64,000 bases of DNA from Spirosoma aerolatum (GTDB taxonomy: Bacteria; Bacteroidota; Bacteroidia; Cytophagales; Spirosomataceae), in contig NZ_CP020104.1 in assembly GCF_002056795.1 (NCBI RefSeq), positions 1,561,001-1,625,000 on the forward strand, written 5' to 3'. Made by a program: the position numbers and the translations under genes. Shown one piece after another: positions 53,092 to 60,650 of the stretch. The notes under the pieces were generated by a model. The model did not search any database, was not told where the DNA came from, and saw only the letters and a program-made list of their open reading frames with translations. Positions within the stretch are counted from its first letter, which is position 1. Every line of letters begins with the position of its first letter.

Positions 53092-54369
53092 ATGCCTTAT
53101 CTCTTCACTTCCGAGTCTGTTTCTGAGGGACATCCTGATAAAGTCGCCGACCAGATCTCCGACGCACTGATTGACAACTTTCTGGCTTTTGATCCATCCA
53201 GCAAGGTTGCTTGTGAAACCCTTGTAACTACAGGCCAGGTTGTACTGGCGGGTGAAATTAAGACGGATACCTACCTGGATGTTCAGAAAATTACGCGTGA
53301 GGTGATCCGTAAAATCGGCTACACCAAGAGCGAATATATGTTCGAAGCGAACTCCTGTGGTATTTTTTCGGCGCTACACGATCAGTCGGCCGACATTAAC
53401 CAAGGTGTTGACCGGGAAGTGGCCAACGACGACTTTGAAACGAAAGCCAACGCTCAAGGCGCTGGTGATCAGGGAATGATGTTTGGATATGCCACCAACG
53501 AAACCGATAACTACATGCCACTGCCGCTCGATCTGGCTCATGCCATCCTGCGGGAAATGTCCAATATCCGTAACAACGAGCTTTCATTAATGCCCTATCT
53601 GCGGCCTGATGCCAAGTCGCAGGTGACAATTGAATATTCCGACGATCACCAGCCGATCCGGATTGATACCATCGTTGTATCGACTCAGCATGATGATTTT
53701 GCTGACGACGATACGATGCTGGCAAAAATCAAGGAAGACATCATTAACATTGTTATTCCACGGGTAAAGGCCGCTCAGAAAGCTGAACTCCATAGCCTGT
53801 TTACGGACGACATCACCTATTACATAAACCCAACCGGCAAATTCGTAATAGGTGGACCTCATGGCGATACTGGGCTGACAGGCCGCAAAATCATTGTGGA
53901 TACGTACGGCGGTAAAGGTGCTCACGGTGGTGGTGCTTTCTCGGGCAAAGATCCCTCGAAAGTTGACCGTTCAGCCGCATATGCTACCCGGCACATTGCC
54001 AAAAATCTGGTGGCTGCTGGCCTTTGCGATCAGGTATTAGTACAGGTTTCGTATGCTATTGGGGTTGCTAAGCCCTGTGGTCTTTATGTCAACACGTACG
54101 GTACAGCCAAGGTTGATTTGCACGATGGCGAAATTGCCGAAAAGGTGGGCAAAATTTTCGACATGCGTCCCTATGCCATAGAACAACGCCTGAAGCTGCG
54201 TAACCCGATCTATTCGGAAACAGCCGCTTATGGACATATGGGTCGTAAGAATGAGGTAGTGAAGAAAACCTTTGGCTCAAACGGCCACTCCAAAGAAGTG
54301 GAAGTTGAACTATTTACCTGGGAGAAACTCGACTTTGTCGATAAAATCAAAGCTGAATTCGGCCTGTAA
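53092..54369 (+). CDS. metK: S-adenosylmethionine synthase
   Basis: A 425-residue enzyme that makes S-adenosylmethionine from methionine and ATP. GHPDK (13-17) and the [25 protein letters not shown] segment (about 275-300) are the ATP and phosphate-binding motifs; the [12 protein letters not shown] motif is at about 123-134. It has its own promoter and a strong terminator, so it is a single-gene unit. Confidence 0.97.
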   Translation: MPYLFTSESVSEGHPDKVADQISDALIDNFLAFDPSSKVACETLVTTGQVVLAGEIKTDTYLDVQKITREVIRKIGYTKSEYMFEANSCGIFSALHDQSADINQGVDREVANDDFETKANAQGAGDQGMMFGYATNETDNYMPLPLDLAHAILREMSNIRNNELSLMPYLRPDAKSQVTIEYSDDHQPIRIDTIVVSTQHDDFADDDTMLAKIKEDIINIVIPRVKAAQKAELHSLFTDDITYYINPTGKFVIGGPHGDTGLTGRKIIVDTYGGKGAHGGGAFSGKDPSKVDRSAAYATRHIAKNLVAAGLCDQVLVQVSYAIGVAKPCGLYVNTYGTAKVDLHDGEIAEKVGKIFDMRPYAIEQRLKLRNPIYSETAAYGHMGRKNEVVKKTFGSNGHSKEVEVELFTWEKLDFVDKIKAEFGL

Positions 54370-54375
54370 TGTATC

Positions 54376-54393
54376 CACGGGCTTCAGCCCGTG
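54376..54393. repeat. Small hairpin after metK
   Basis: CACGGGCT-TC-AGCCCGTG is a perfect 8-bp stem directly after the metK stop, before the main terminator. Confidence 0.5.
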
Positions 54394-54422
54394 TTGCTGT
54401 AAAGCCCGCTGGTACAGTTAAT

Positions 54423-54462
54423 ACACGCAAAAGCCACTCCGGACGGAGTGGCTTTTGCGTGT
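54423..54462. terminator. Bidirectional terminator between metK and hpf
   Basis: Perfect 18-bp stem: arms 54423-54440 and 54445-54462 with a GGAC loop, between convergent genes. Confidence 0.9.
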
Positions 54463-54480
54463 TGGAATTAATAAACTGGT

Positions 54481-54858
54481 TTATAACTCATCGGGTTCAA
54501 AGACTTCGTCTTCCGTTTCCACTATTGAGGTGGCTTGAGCAATAGCCGGGCTGGAAATGTCGTTGCGTTTTTGTTTGCAGCGAACAAGTTTGTCTTTCAG
54601 AACATCCATTACCCGGTCTGTAGCACTTTCGAAGCTTTTATCGTGTTCTTTCACGAAAATCTCCTTCCCCGGAATCATCAGTCGAACTTCGACAATTTTC
54701 TCTTTAATCTTGTTGGAGTCGGCGCCTTCTAGTCGTAAGAACACTTCACCACTAATAATTCGATCATGAAATGTATCGAGCTTATCAAGCTTAGCCTGGA
54801 TAAAATCTAACAGGCTCTGGTCTGCCGTAAATTTAACGGCGTGCATTTGTAGTCTCAT
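54481..54858 (-). CDS. hpf: Ribosome hibernation promoting factor (short HPF/RaiA family)
   Basis: A 125-residue protein with a RaiA fold. Typical Bacteroidota start MRLQMHAVKFTADQSLLDFIQAKLDKLDTFHDRI. The C-terminal half has the basic KLVRCKQKRND helix and then an acidic tail. It binds the ribosomal decoding region in stationary phase. The long-form C-terminal dimerisation domain is missing, as in short HPF. Confidence 0.9.
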   Translation of the reverse strand: MRLQMHAVKFTADQSLLDFIQAKLDKLDTFHDRIISGEVFLRLEGADSNKIKEKIVEVRLMIPGKEIFVKEHDKSFESATDRVMDVLKDKLVRCKQKRNDISSPAIAQATSIVETEDEVFEPDEL

Positions 54859-55065
54859 TGTGTCGCTTTTAAGGTGAATTGAATTAAGAACATCAATGGA
54901 CTATCTAAGTTTGAGTATACAAACCACAAAGTCAAGGCTGCCTACGAAAGATGCAACTAGGTTTCACGCCAGCGAAGCAAACAATCTGTTAACAATTTGA
55001 TAATAGACGCATTTAAGCTTTGACGTGGAACGGTTGACAATGAAAATTCTTTAAAAAATATAAAT

Positions 55066-56427
55066 TTAAAATTGCTGAAAGCGGATTTGAATCGGCTTAT
55101 TGGGGCGTAGGGTAATCAGTGGCTTGGGCACGACCAGTTGATTTGGGATCGATTTAAATGAAAAATCTCTGGCCAGCATACCCAGCAAAATCTGCATTTC
55201 CATTAGAGCAAACTGATTGCCAATACATAAGCGCGGGCCTCCGCCAAAAGGTAAATACGCATACGAATGCAACTGATCTTTGAGCCCTCCCGCTACAAAA
55301 CGGTCAGGATCGAATCGATCCGGGTCAGGCCAATTGTCGGGGTCGCGATGAAGTAGGTAAGGAGAAACGAGTGCGGTGTCGCCAGATGGAATGGTATATG
55401 GTCCAATATGATCGTCCTGAAATGCCAGTCGGCTCATAATCCAGGCGGGTGGGTACAATCGTAACGATTCCTGAATTACCTGCATGGTGTAGGTTAACGA
55501 GCGAAACGCTTGAGGAGAGGGCAAAGCCGAATCGCCGAGCACTTGGCGACATTCGGTTTGTACCCGTTCCTGTATATTGGGATGCTGGCTAAGTAAGTAC
55601 AGCGTCCAGGCCATCGAAATGGCCGTGGTTTCATGGCCCGCCGAAAACAGCGTTACGCACTCGTCGCGAAGTTGCTGGTCCGACATTCGCTCGCCCGTTT
55701 CTTCGTCCTCGGCCGTCAGAAACATAGAAAGTAAATCGTCCTGTTCAAGTTTTTGTCTCCGACGCTGCTCAATAACACCATAAATGAATTCATCAACCAA
55801 TACGGCGGCTTTCCGAAACCGTTTATTGTTGGGAGTGGGCCAATGCATTGGAAAACGGATGGGCGATAGCATACGGTTATTGGCTAGATAATTAAGCGTA
55901 TCCAGCGCCGACGATAACCCTGATAGTTTACCGACCGTATCTGAACCAAACAACGTTTTACAGACAATCCGCATCGTAACGTCCATAAACGTTTGTGAGA
56001 CATTGATCGATTGTTGCAGATTCTGTTGCTTCAGATCAACCAGCCAATTGGCCGTTTCTACGATCATCGTATGCGTGAGTGCGGCTAGTTTTTGTCGATG
56101 AAAAGCCGGTTGTGCCAGCCGTCGTTGACGTCGCCAGAAATCACCATCGCTGGTGAGTAGCCCATTACCCAGAAAGATTTTTAGAACCTCAAAAGCAGGG
56201 GATCGACCATAATTCCGATGGTTTTCCTGTAATATATGCTTAGCATCGTCGGGTCGAAAAACCAGGTACTGATTCCTGCCCCCAATGCGCAGATGCACCA
56301 GCCGATCCTGTCGCTGTTGTAGGGTACGTAACGTTCCGAGTGGATTATACAGAAAAGCGAGCGTATTCCCCAGAAGCGGTACGCCCGGATGCAACGGAAC
56401 AGCAAGTTTAGCGGCAGTTGTTTCCAT
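55066..56427 (-). CDS. Cytochrome P450
   Basis: A 453-residue soluble-type P450. The I-helix motif AGHETTAISM, the K-helix ESLRLYPP, and the heme-binding loop PFGGGPRLCIGNQFA with the heme-ligand Cys401 are all complete. The GNQFALMEMQ ending and the N-terminal GVPLLGNTL resemble CYP4/CYP175-like bacterial enzymes. CYP175 members hydroxylate beta-carotene, and crtY lies 2 kb away, so carotenoid hydroxylation is possible. There is no adjacent ferredoxin or reductase gene. Substrate unknown. Confidence 0.93.
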   Translation of the reverse strand: METTAAKLAVPLHPGVPLLGNTLAFLYNPLGTLRTLQQRQDRLVHLRIGGRNQYLVFRPDDAKHILQENHRNYGRSPAFEVLKIFLGNGLLTSDGDFWRRQRRLAQPAFHRQKLAALTHTMIVETANWLVDLKQQNLQQSINVSQTFMDVTMRIVCKTLFGSDTVGKLSGLSSALDTLNYLANNRMLSPIRFPMHWPTPNNKRFRKAAVLVDEFIYGVIEQRRRQKLEQDDLLSMFLTAEDEETGERMSDQQLRDECVTLFSAGHETTAISMAWTLYLLSQHPNIQERVQTECRQVLGDSALPSPQAFRSLTYTMQVIQESLRLYPPAWIMSRLAFQDDHIGPYTIPSGDTALVSPYLLHRDPDNWPDPDRFDPDRFVAGGLKDQLHSYAYLPFGGGPRLCIGNQFALMEMQILLGMLARDFSFKSIPNQLVVPKPLITLRPNKPIQIRFQQF

Positions 56428-56490
56428 AAAAAAGCCGTTCTGAATTCTGATCAGAACGGCTATAAAGATAAGCCAGCAGCGGCAGAATCG

Positions 56491-57354
56491 CTATGAGTTG
56501 ATCACCTCTCCGCCATTCACGTGAATAACCTGACCAGCGTAGTACGATGCATCTTCAGATGCCAGAAATACATAGGCAGGTGCTAGTTCGGCGGGTTGGC
56601 CAGGGCGTTGCATAGGCGTATCTTTCCCAAATTCGCCTACCTCTTTCAGGGTTTTAGTCGCCACGATCAACGGTGTCCAGATAGGGCCGGGTGCTACGGC
56701 ATTGACCCGAATACCCCGTTCCAGCAGGTTCTGCGACAACGACCGGGTAAAGGCTGTGACGGCCCCTTTGGTCGACGCATAATCGATGAGCGCTTCACTA
56801 CCCCGGTACGAAACGACCGATGTGGTGTTGATAATGCAATCGCCAGAAGCCATGTAAGGCAAAAGAATTTTGGTCAGCCGGAACATAGCCAGAATATTGA
56901 GTTCAAACGTTTCGCGCATCTGCTGGTCCGAAATACCCGTAAATTCCGTCTGTTCGACATGATTAGCCGCATTGTTAACCAGAATATTCACATGATCGTA
57001 GGTGTCGATAACCAGATCAACGGCATCCTGAATGAACTGTATATCTTTCAGATCGCCTGACATCAATAAACACTGACGACCTTCGGCTTCAATCAGGCTT
57101 TTGGTTTTCTGAGCATCTTCTTCTTCGCGCGGATGATAGATAATGGCCAGATCAGCCCCTTCGCGGGCAAAGTGAACCGCGACTGCCCGCCCAATACCCG
57201 AATCGCCACCCGTTATGAGGGCAATTTTGCCTTTCAGTTTATCGGCTCCTTCGTAATCATCCCGAATGTAAATGGGCTCGGGGTCCATTTTATATTCCAG
57301 GCCCGGCTGTTCATTCTGATGCTGGGGCTTGGTTTCAATTTCCATTTGGTCCAT
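56491..57354 (-). CDS. SDR-family oxidoreductase (general stress type)
   Basis: A 287-residue short-chain dehydrogenase of the YhdF/YhxC general-stress kind, which starts with a characteristic N-terminal extension (QPGLEYKMDPEPIYIRDDYEG) before the fold. TGGDSGIG (about 48-55) binds the coenzyme, NNAAN (about 126-130) and the catalytic Ser-Tyr-Lys are in NTTSVVSYRGSEALIDYASTKGA. Natural substrate unknown. A paralogue with the same layout precedes it, with a 36-bp stem-loop in the gap ending 16 bases before its ATG. Confidence 0.88.
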   Translation of the reverse strand: MDQMEIETKPQHQNEQPGLEYKMDPEPIYIRDDYEGADKLKGKIALITGGDSGIGRAVAVHFAREGADLAIIYHPREEEDAQKTKSLIEAEGRQCLLMSGDLKDIQFIQDAVDLVIDTYDHVNILVNNAANHVEQTEFTGISDQQMRETFELNILAMFRLTKILLPYMASGDCIINTTSVVSYRGSEALIDYASTKGAVTAFTRSLSQNLLERGIRVNAVAPGPIWTPLIVATKTLKEVGEFGKDTPMQRPGQPAELAPAYVFLASEDASYYAGQVIHVNGGEVINS

Positions 57355-57370
57355 GTCTTTTTTAGTAGGT

Positions 57371-57453
57371 AGGAGTTAGGAGCGAGGAGTGAGAATGCTG
57401 GCGCATGAAACTTACTGATGCGCCAGCATTCTCACTCCTCGCTCCTAACTCCT
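57371..57453. repeat. Perfect 36-bp intercistronic stem-loop
   Basis: The arms 57371-57406 and 57418-57453 are exact reverse complements with an 11-base loop (GAAACTTACTG). The stem starts 13 bases after the stop codon of one SDR gene and ends 16 bases before the ATG of the next, both on the minus strand. The 5' arm uses words such as AGGAGTTAGGAGCGAGGAGT and GAGTGAG. On the minus strand the sequence after the stem is ACCTACTAAAA, with no T-tract. Confidence 0.95.
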
Positions 57454-57466
57454 CGGTTATGTTTTT

Positions 57467-58321
57467 TTATGCATTAACAATCGTTCCTCCGTTGGGATGT
57501 AATACTTGTCCGGTGATGTAGGAGGCATTTTCGGATGCCAGAAACACGTAGGTCGGCGCTACTTCACTGGGTTGACCGGGTCGTTTCATCGGAACATCTT
57601 TGCCAAACTGGGCCACTTCTTCGGCACTAACGGATGCAGGGTTAAGGGGTGTCCAGATAGGTCCGGGCGCTACGGCATTGACCCGGATGCCTTTCGTAAT
57701 CAGATTGCTCGACAAGGCGCGTGTAAAGGTCATAATGGCTCCTTTTGTTGACGAGTATTCCAACAGATCGGCTCGCCCCTGATAGGCGGTTACCGAAGTT
57801 GTATTGATGATACAATCGCCTTTTTGCAGATGGGGTACGGCTGCTTTGGTGACCCGGAAGCACGAATAGATATTGGTTTCGTAAGTAGCCAGCAGGTCTT
57901 CATCAGTTTCTTCCTCCAGCGTTTTATGTTGCAGTTGTAAGGCCGCATTATTCACCAGAATATTGAGCTGGCCGAATTGCCGGACCGTTTCTTCTACGAT
58001 CTGCTGGCAATACGCTTCATCCCGAATATCGCCGGGTAGAAGGAGACAGGTTCGGCCTTCGGCTTCTACAAGTTCTTTGGTTTTTTTGGCGTCGATCTCT
58101 TCGCGCGGAGTGAATGAAATGGCGACATTGGCGCCTTCGCGGGCGAAATGAACGGCCACCGCTCGCCCAATACCGGAGTCGCCACCCGTAATAAGTGCCA
58201 CTTTGTCTTTCAGTTTATTGGCTCCCTTATACGAGGGCCGAATGACTTCTGGTTGCGGGTTCAGTTCGGCTTCAATACCCGGCTGGATATCCTGATGTTG
58301 TGGAGGAATGTCAAGTACCAT
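57467..58321 (-). CDS. SDR-family oxidoreductase (general stress type), paralogue
   Basis: A 284-residue short-chain dehydrogenase very similar in layout to its neighbour: N-terminal extension (QPGIEAELNPQPEVIRPSYKG), TGGDSGIG (about 46-53), NNAAL and the catalytic NTTSVTAYQGRADLLEYSSTKGA. The C-terminus LHPNGGTIVNA corresponds to IHVNGGEVINS in the paralogue. The pair probably arose by tandem duplication. A perfect 11-bp inverted repeat sits 2 bases upstream of its ATG. Substrate unknown. Confidence 0.88.
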   Translation of the reverse strand: MVLDIPPQHQDIQPGIEAELNPQPEVIRPSYKGANKLKDKVALITGGDSGIGRAVAVHFAREGANVAISFTPREEIDAKKTKELVEAEGRTCLLLPGDIRDEAYCQQIVEETVRQFGQLNILVNNAALQLQHKTLEEETDEDLLATYETNIYSCFRVTKAAVPHLQKGDCIINTTSVTAYQGRADLLEYSSTKGAIMTFTRALSSNLITKGIRVNAVAPGPIWTPLNPASVSAEEVAQFGKDVPMKRPGQPSEVAPTYVFLASENASYITGQVLHPNGGTIVNA

Positions 58322-58323
58322 AA

Positions 58324-58360
58324 CGTTGCATTTGGTTTTCTGAATAAATCAAATGCAACG
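58324..58360 (-). promoter_or_regulatory. Hairpin directly before an SDR start codon
   Basis: The arms CGTTGCATTTG (58324-58334) and CAAATGCAACG (58350-58360) are exact reverse complements around 15 bases. The hairpin ends 2 bases before the SDR ATG at 58321 and could control translation or serve as an operator. Confidence 0.5.
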
Positions 58361-58419
58361 GCGGTTGTTCGAGAAATCTAGTAAAACGGTGGATTTTGTG
58401 CTCGATGTTAGAATATGTA

Positions 58420-58434
58420 ATATCGTAGCGATAT
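58420..58434. promoter_or_regulatory. Small palindrome before the GMC gene
   Basis: ATATCG-TAG-CGATAT lies 13 bases upstream of the GMC ATG. It overlaps a region where a -7 box would be expected (TTTTG, 19 bases, TAATATCG). Could be an operator. Confidence 0.3.
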
Positions 58435-58447
58435 AAGCGACTAGACT

Positions 58448-60160
58448 ATGTATATCAATGGCAATGCAAAAGCGGCCCGGACGTACGATGCCATCGTAAT
58501 CGGTTCGGGTATCAGTGGCGGATGGGCGGCTAAAGAGTTGTGTGAGAAAGGGTTAAAGACGCTTGTGCTGGAGCGCGGCCGCGATGTGCGGCATATCACC
58601 GACTATCCGACAGCGACACGTAATCCCTGGGAATTCACGCATCGAAATCGAATGCCGGAAACCTTTGAGCAGGCTAACCCAATTGCTACCAAATGCTATG
58701 CCCTCGATGAGGCAACGGAGCAGTTTTTTGTGAAAGATGCCGATCACCCCTATATCCAGGAAAAACCCTTCGACTGGATTCGCGGCTATCAGGTAGGAGG
58801 GAAGTCGCTTATATGGGCCCGGCAAACGCAGCGATGGAGTAAATTCGATTTTGAAGCCAACGCCCGAGACGGGGCCGCTATCGATTGGCCAATCCGGTAC
58901 GACGATTTGGCGCCCTGGTATAGTCACGTCGAGCGGTTTGTGGGCATCAGTGGCAATAAAGATGGCCTGGAAACGCTTCCCGATGGCGAATTTCTAAAGC
59001 CATGGGAGCTGAACTGTGTTGAAAAGCACATTCAAAAACGGGTGGCCGAAGCCTATAAAGATCGTCACGTAATCATTGGCCGTTGTGCGCACCTGACCGA
59101 ACCGAAACAAATCCATTACGATCAGGGACGAGCCCAGTGTCAGGCGCGGCATTTATGCTACCGAGGCTGTCCGTATGGTGGCTATTTCAGCTCCAATTCA
59201 TCGACCATTCCCTGGGCGGCTAAAACGGGTAAATTGACCCTACGACCCGATTCAGTGGTTCATTCCATTATCTACGACGAGCAAAAAGGCAAAGCAACGG
59301 GTGTCCGGGTCATTGATACACATACGAAGCAGATGACCGAATACTATGCCCGAATTATCTTTGTCAACGCGGCCTGTCTGAACACTAACCTGATTCTGCT
59401 CAACTCAACTTCCCGACGTTTCCCGAGCGGATTAGGCAATGATAGTGGCTTGCTGGGTCGTTATGTGGCGTTTCATAACTATCGCGGAAATATTGTGGCG
59501 GATTATGAAGGGTTTGAAGATGGCTATTTTTATGGCCGTCGACCAACAACGGCGTTTATGCCCAATTTCCGAAACGTTCGGAAACAGGAAACCGATTTTC
59601 AGCGAGGGTACATGGTCGCCTTTAGTGCTTCTCGGTCGGGTTGGCAACGTGGTTTGGGGCAAGCAGGTTTTGGCGCTGATTTTAAAGACCAGTTGAGTGA
59701 CCCCGGTGGCTGGCATGTGTTTATGATGATGCAGGCCGAAACCGTTCCTCGTTACGAAAACCATGTCAGGTTGAGCACTACCCAAAAAGATGCCTGGGGG
59801 ATTCCGCAGCTCATAACGGCTATTGATTACACCGACAATGACCTGAAGGTGATGAACGATTTTCTGGAACAGGGGGCCGAGATGCTCCAGAAATCAGGTT
59901 GTAAGAACATAAAACCCTACGATGACCACCGTAACCCTGGTCTTGATATTCACGAAATGGGGGGCGTACGCATGGGACGTGATCCCAAGACCTCTTTGCT
60001 GAATGCGTATAATCAACTGCATACCGTCAAAAATGTGTTTGTAACGGATGGAGCTGCCATGACCTCAACGGGCTCCCAAAATCCATCTATCACCTTCATG
60101 GCTTTAACCGCCAGAGCCGCCAACTTTGCGGTCAGAGAAATGAAACGAGGAACTTTATAA
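58448..60160 (+). CDS. GMC-family FAD oxidoreductase
   Basis: A 570-residue flavoprotein of the glucose-methanol-choline family. The FAD-binding motif AIVIGSGISGGWAAKELCEKG is at about 16-36. The GYQVGGKSLIWARQTQRW motif (about 115-132), the C-terminal HEMGGVRMG with the catalytic His, and FVTDGAAMTSTGSQNPSITFMALTARAA are typical. The ARHLCYRGCPYGGYFSSNSS segment is characteristic of the Bacteroidota sugar-dehydrogenase-like group, whose partner is often a small gluconate-2-dehydrogenase-3-type protein; no such gene is adjacent. The probable substrate is a sugar or alcohol. It has a divergent arrangement with the SDR pair. Confidence 0.9.
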   Translation: MYINGNAKAARTYDAIVIGSGISGGWAAKELCEKGLKTLVLERGRDVRHITDYPTATRNPWEFTHRNRMPETFEQANPIATKCYALDEATEQFFVKDADHPYIQEKPFDWIRGYQVGGKSLIWARQTQRWSKFDFEANARDGAAIDWPIRYDDLAPWYSHVERFVGISGNKDGLETLPDGEFLKPWELNCVEKHIQKRVAEAYKDRHVIIGRCAHLTEPKQIHYDQGRAQCQARHLCYRGCPYGGYFSSNSSTIPWAAKTGKLTLRPDSVVHSIIYDEQKGKATGVRVIDTHTKQMTEYYARIIFVNAACLNTNLILLNSTSRRFPSGLGNDSGLLGRYVAFHNYRGNIVADYEGFEDGYFYGRRPTTAFMPNFRNVRKQETDFQRGYMVAFSASRSGWQRGLGQAGFGADFKDQLSDPGGWHVFMMMQAETVPRYENHVRLSTTQKDAWGIPQLITAIDYTDNDLKVMNDFLEQGAEMLQKSGCKNIKPYDDHRNPGLDIHEMGGVRMGRDPKTSLLNAYNQLHTVKNVFVTDGAAMTSTGSQNPSITFMALTARAANFAVREMKRGTL

Positions 60161-60161
60161 C

Positions 60162-60620
60162 GTGTCGAATCAACAAGTAAAAGAAGCGTTATACGCTCTC
60201 TGTAAGGCCTATGTTGTACAGCGGATCGATACCGCACAACAAGCCATGAATGCGGCCCAGGAAGCGGCTAACTCTGAGTCGAAGAGTAGCGCGGGGGATA
60301 AGTACGAAACGGGCCGGGCCATGGCACAGCTTGAACGGGACCGACACGCTCAGTTGTTGGCCGAAGCATTGAAAGTAGAGCGCGATTTGAAGCAGATTCA
60401 ACCTGACAAAAGCTACGAAGCTGTGCAGCCGGGGAGTGTCGCTGTTACCAATCGGGGCGTGTTTTTTATCAGTATCGGAGCTGGTAAGCTTAGCCTGAAT
60501 GGAAAGGACTATTTCGCTGTGTCGCCTGCTTCGCCCATTGGTGTTGCGCTGGCTGGTCGGAAAGCCGGGGACTCGGTTGCGTTCAACAAATTGCCTTACC
60601 AGATTTTGGAAGTCTATTGA
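60162..60620 (+). CDS. GreA/GreB C-terminal-domain-like protein
   Basis: A 152-residue cytoplasmic protein. The N-terminal half is a charged coiled coil (SSAGDKYETGRAMAQLERDRHAQLLAEAL), and the C-terminal half resembles the GreA/GreB FKBP-like domain (GSVAVTNRGVFFISIGAG, SPASPIGVALAGRKAGDSV). Such proteins in Bacteroidota are often mislabelled 3-oxoacyl-ACP synthase. It may bind RNA polymerase. The GTG start at 60162 lies one base after the GMC stop codon, so the two genes are translationally linked; no better start exists. Confidence 0.75.
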   Translation: MSNQQVKEALYALCKAYVVQRIDTAQQAMNAAQEAANSESKSSAGDKYETGRAMAQLERDRHAQLLAEALKVERDLKQIQPDKSYEAVQPGSVAVTNRGVFFISIGAGKLSLNGKDYFAVSPASPIGVALAGRKAGDSVAFNKLPYQILEVY

Positions 60621-60621
60621 C

Positions 60622-60647
60622 TATAGAACCGCACGGGCGGTTCTATA
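60622..60647. terminator. Bidirectional intrinsic terminator
   Basis: Perfect 11-bp stem TATAGAACCGC (60622-60632) and GCGGTTCTATA (60637-60647) with an ACGG loop, followed by TTTTTAAAA. Located between convergent genes. Confidence 0.85.
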
Positions 60648-60650
60648 TTT

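Noticed and set aside
60162..60620. Common database label 3-oxoacyl-ACP synthase
   Set aside because: The protein is 152 residues with no thiolase motifs; its C-terminal half fits the GreA/GreB C-terminal domain.
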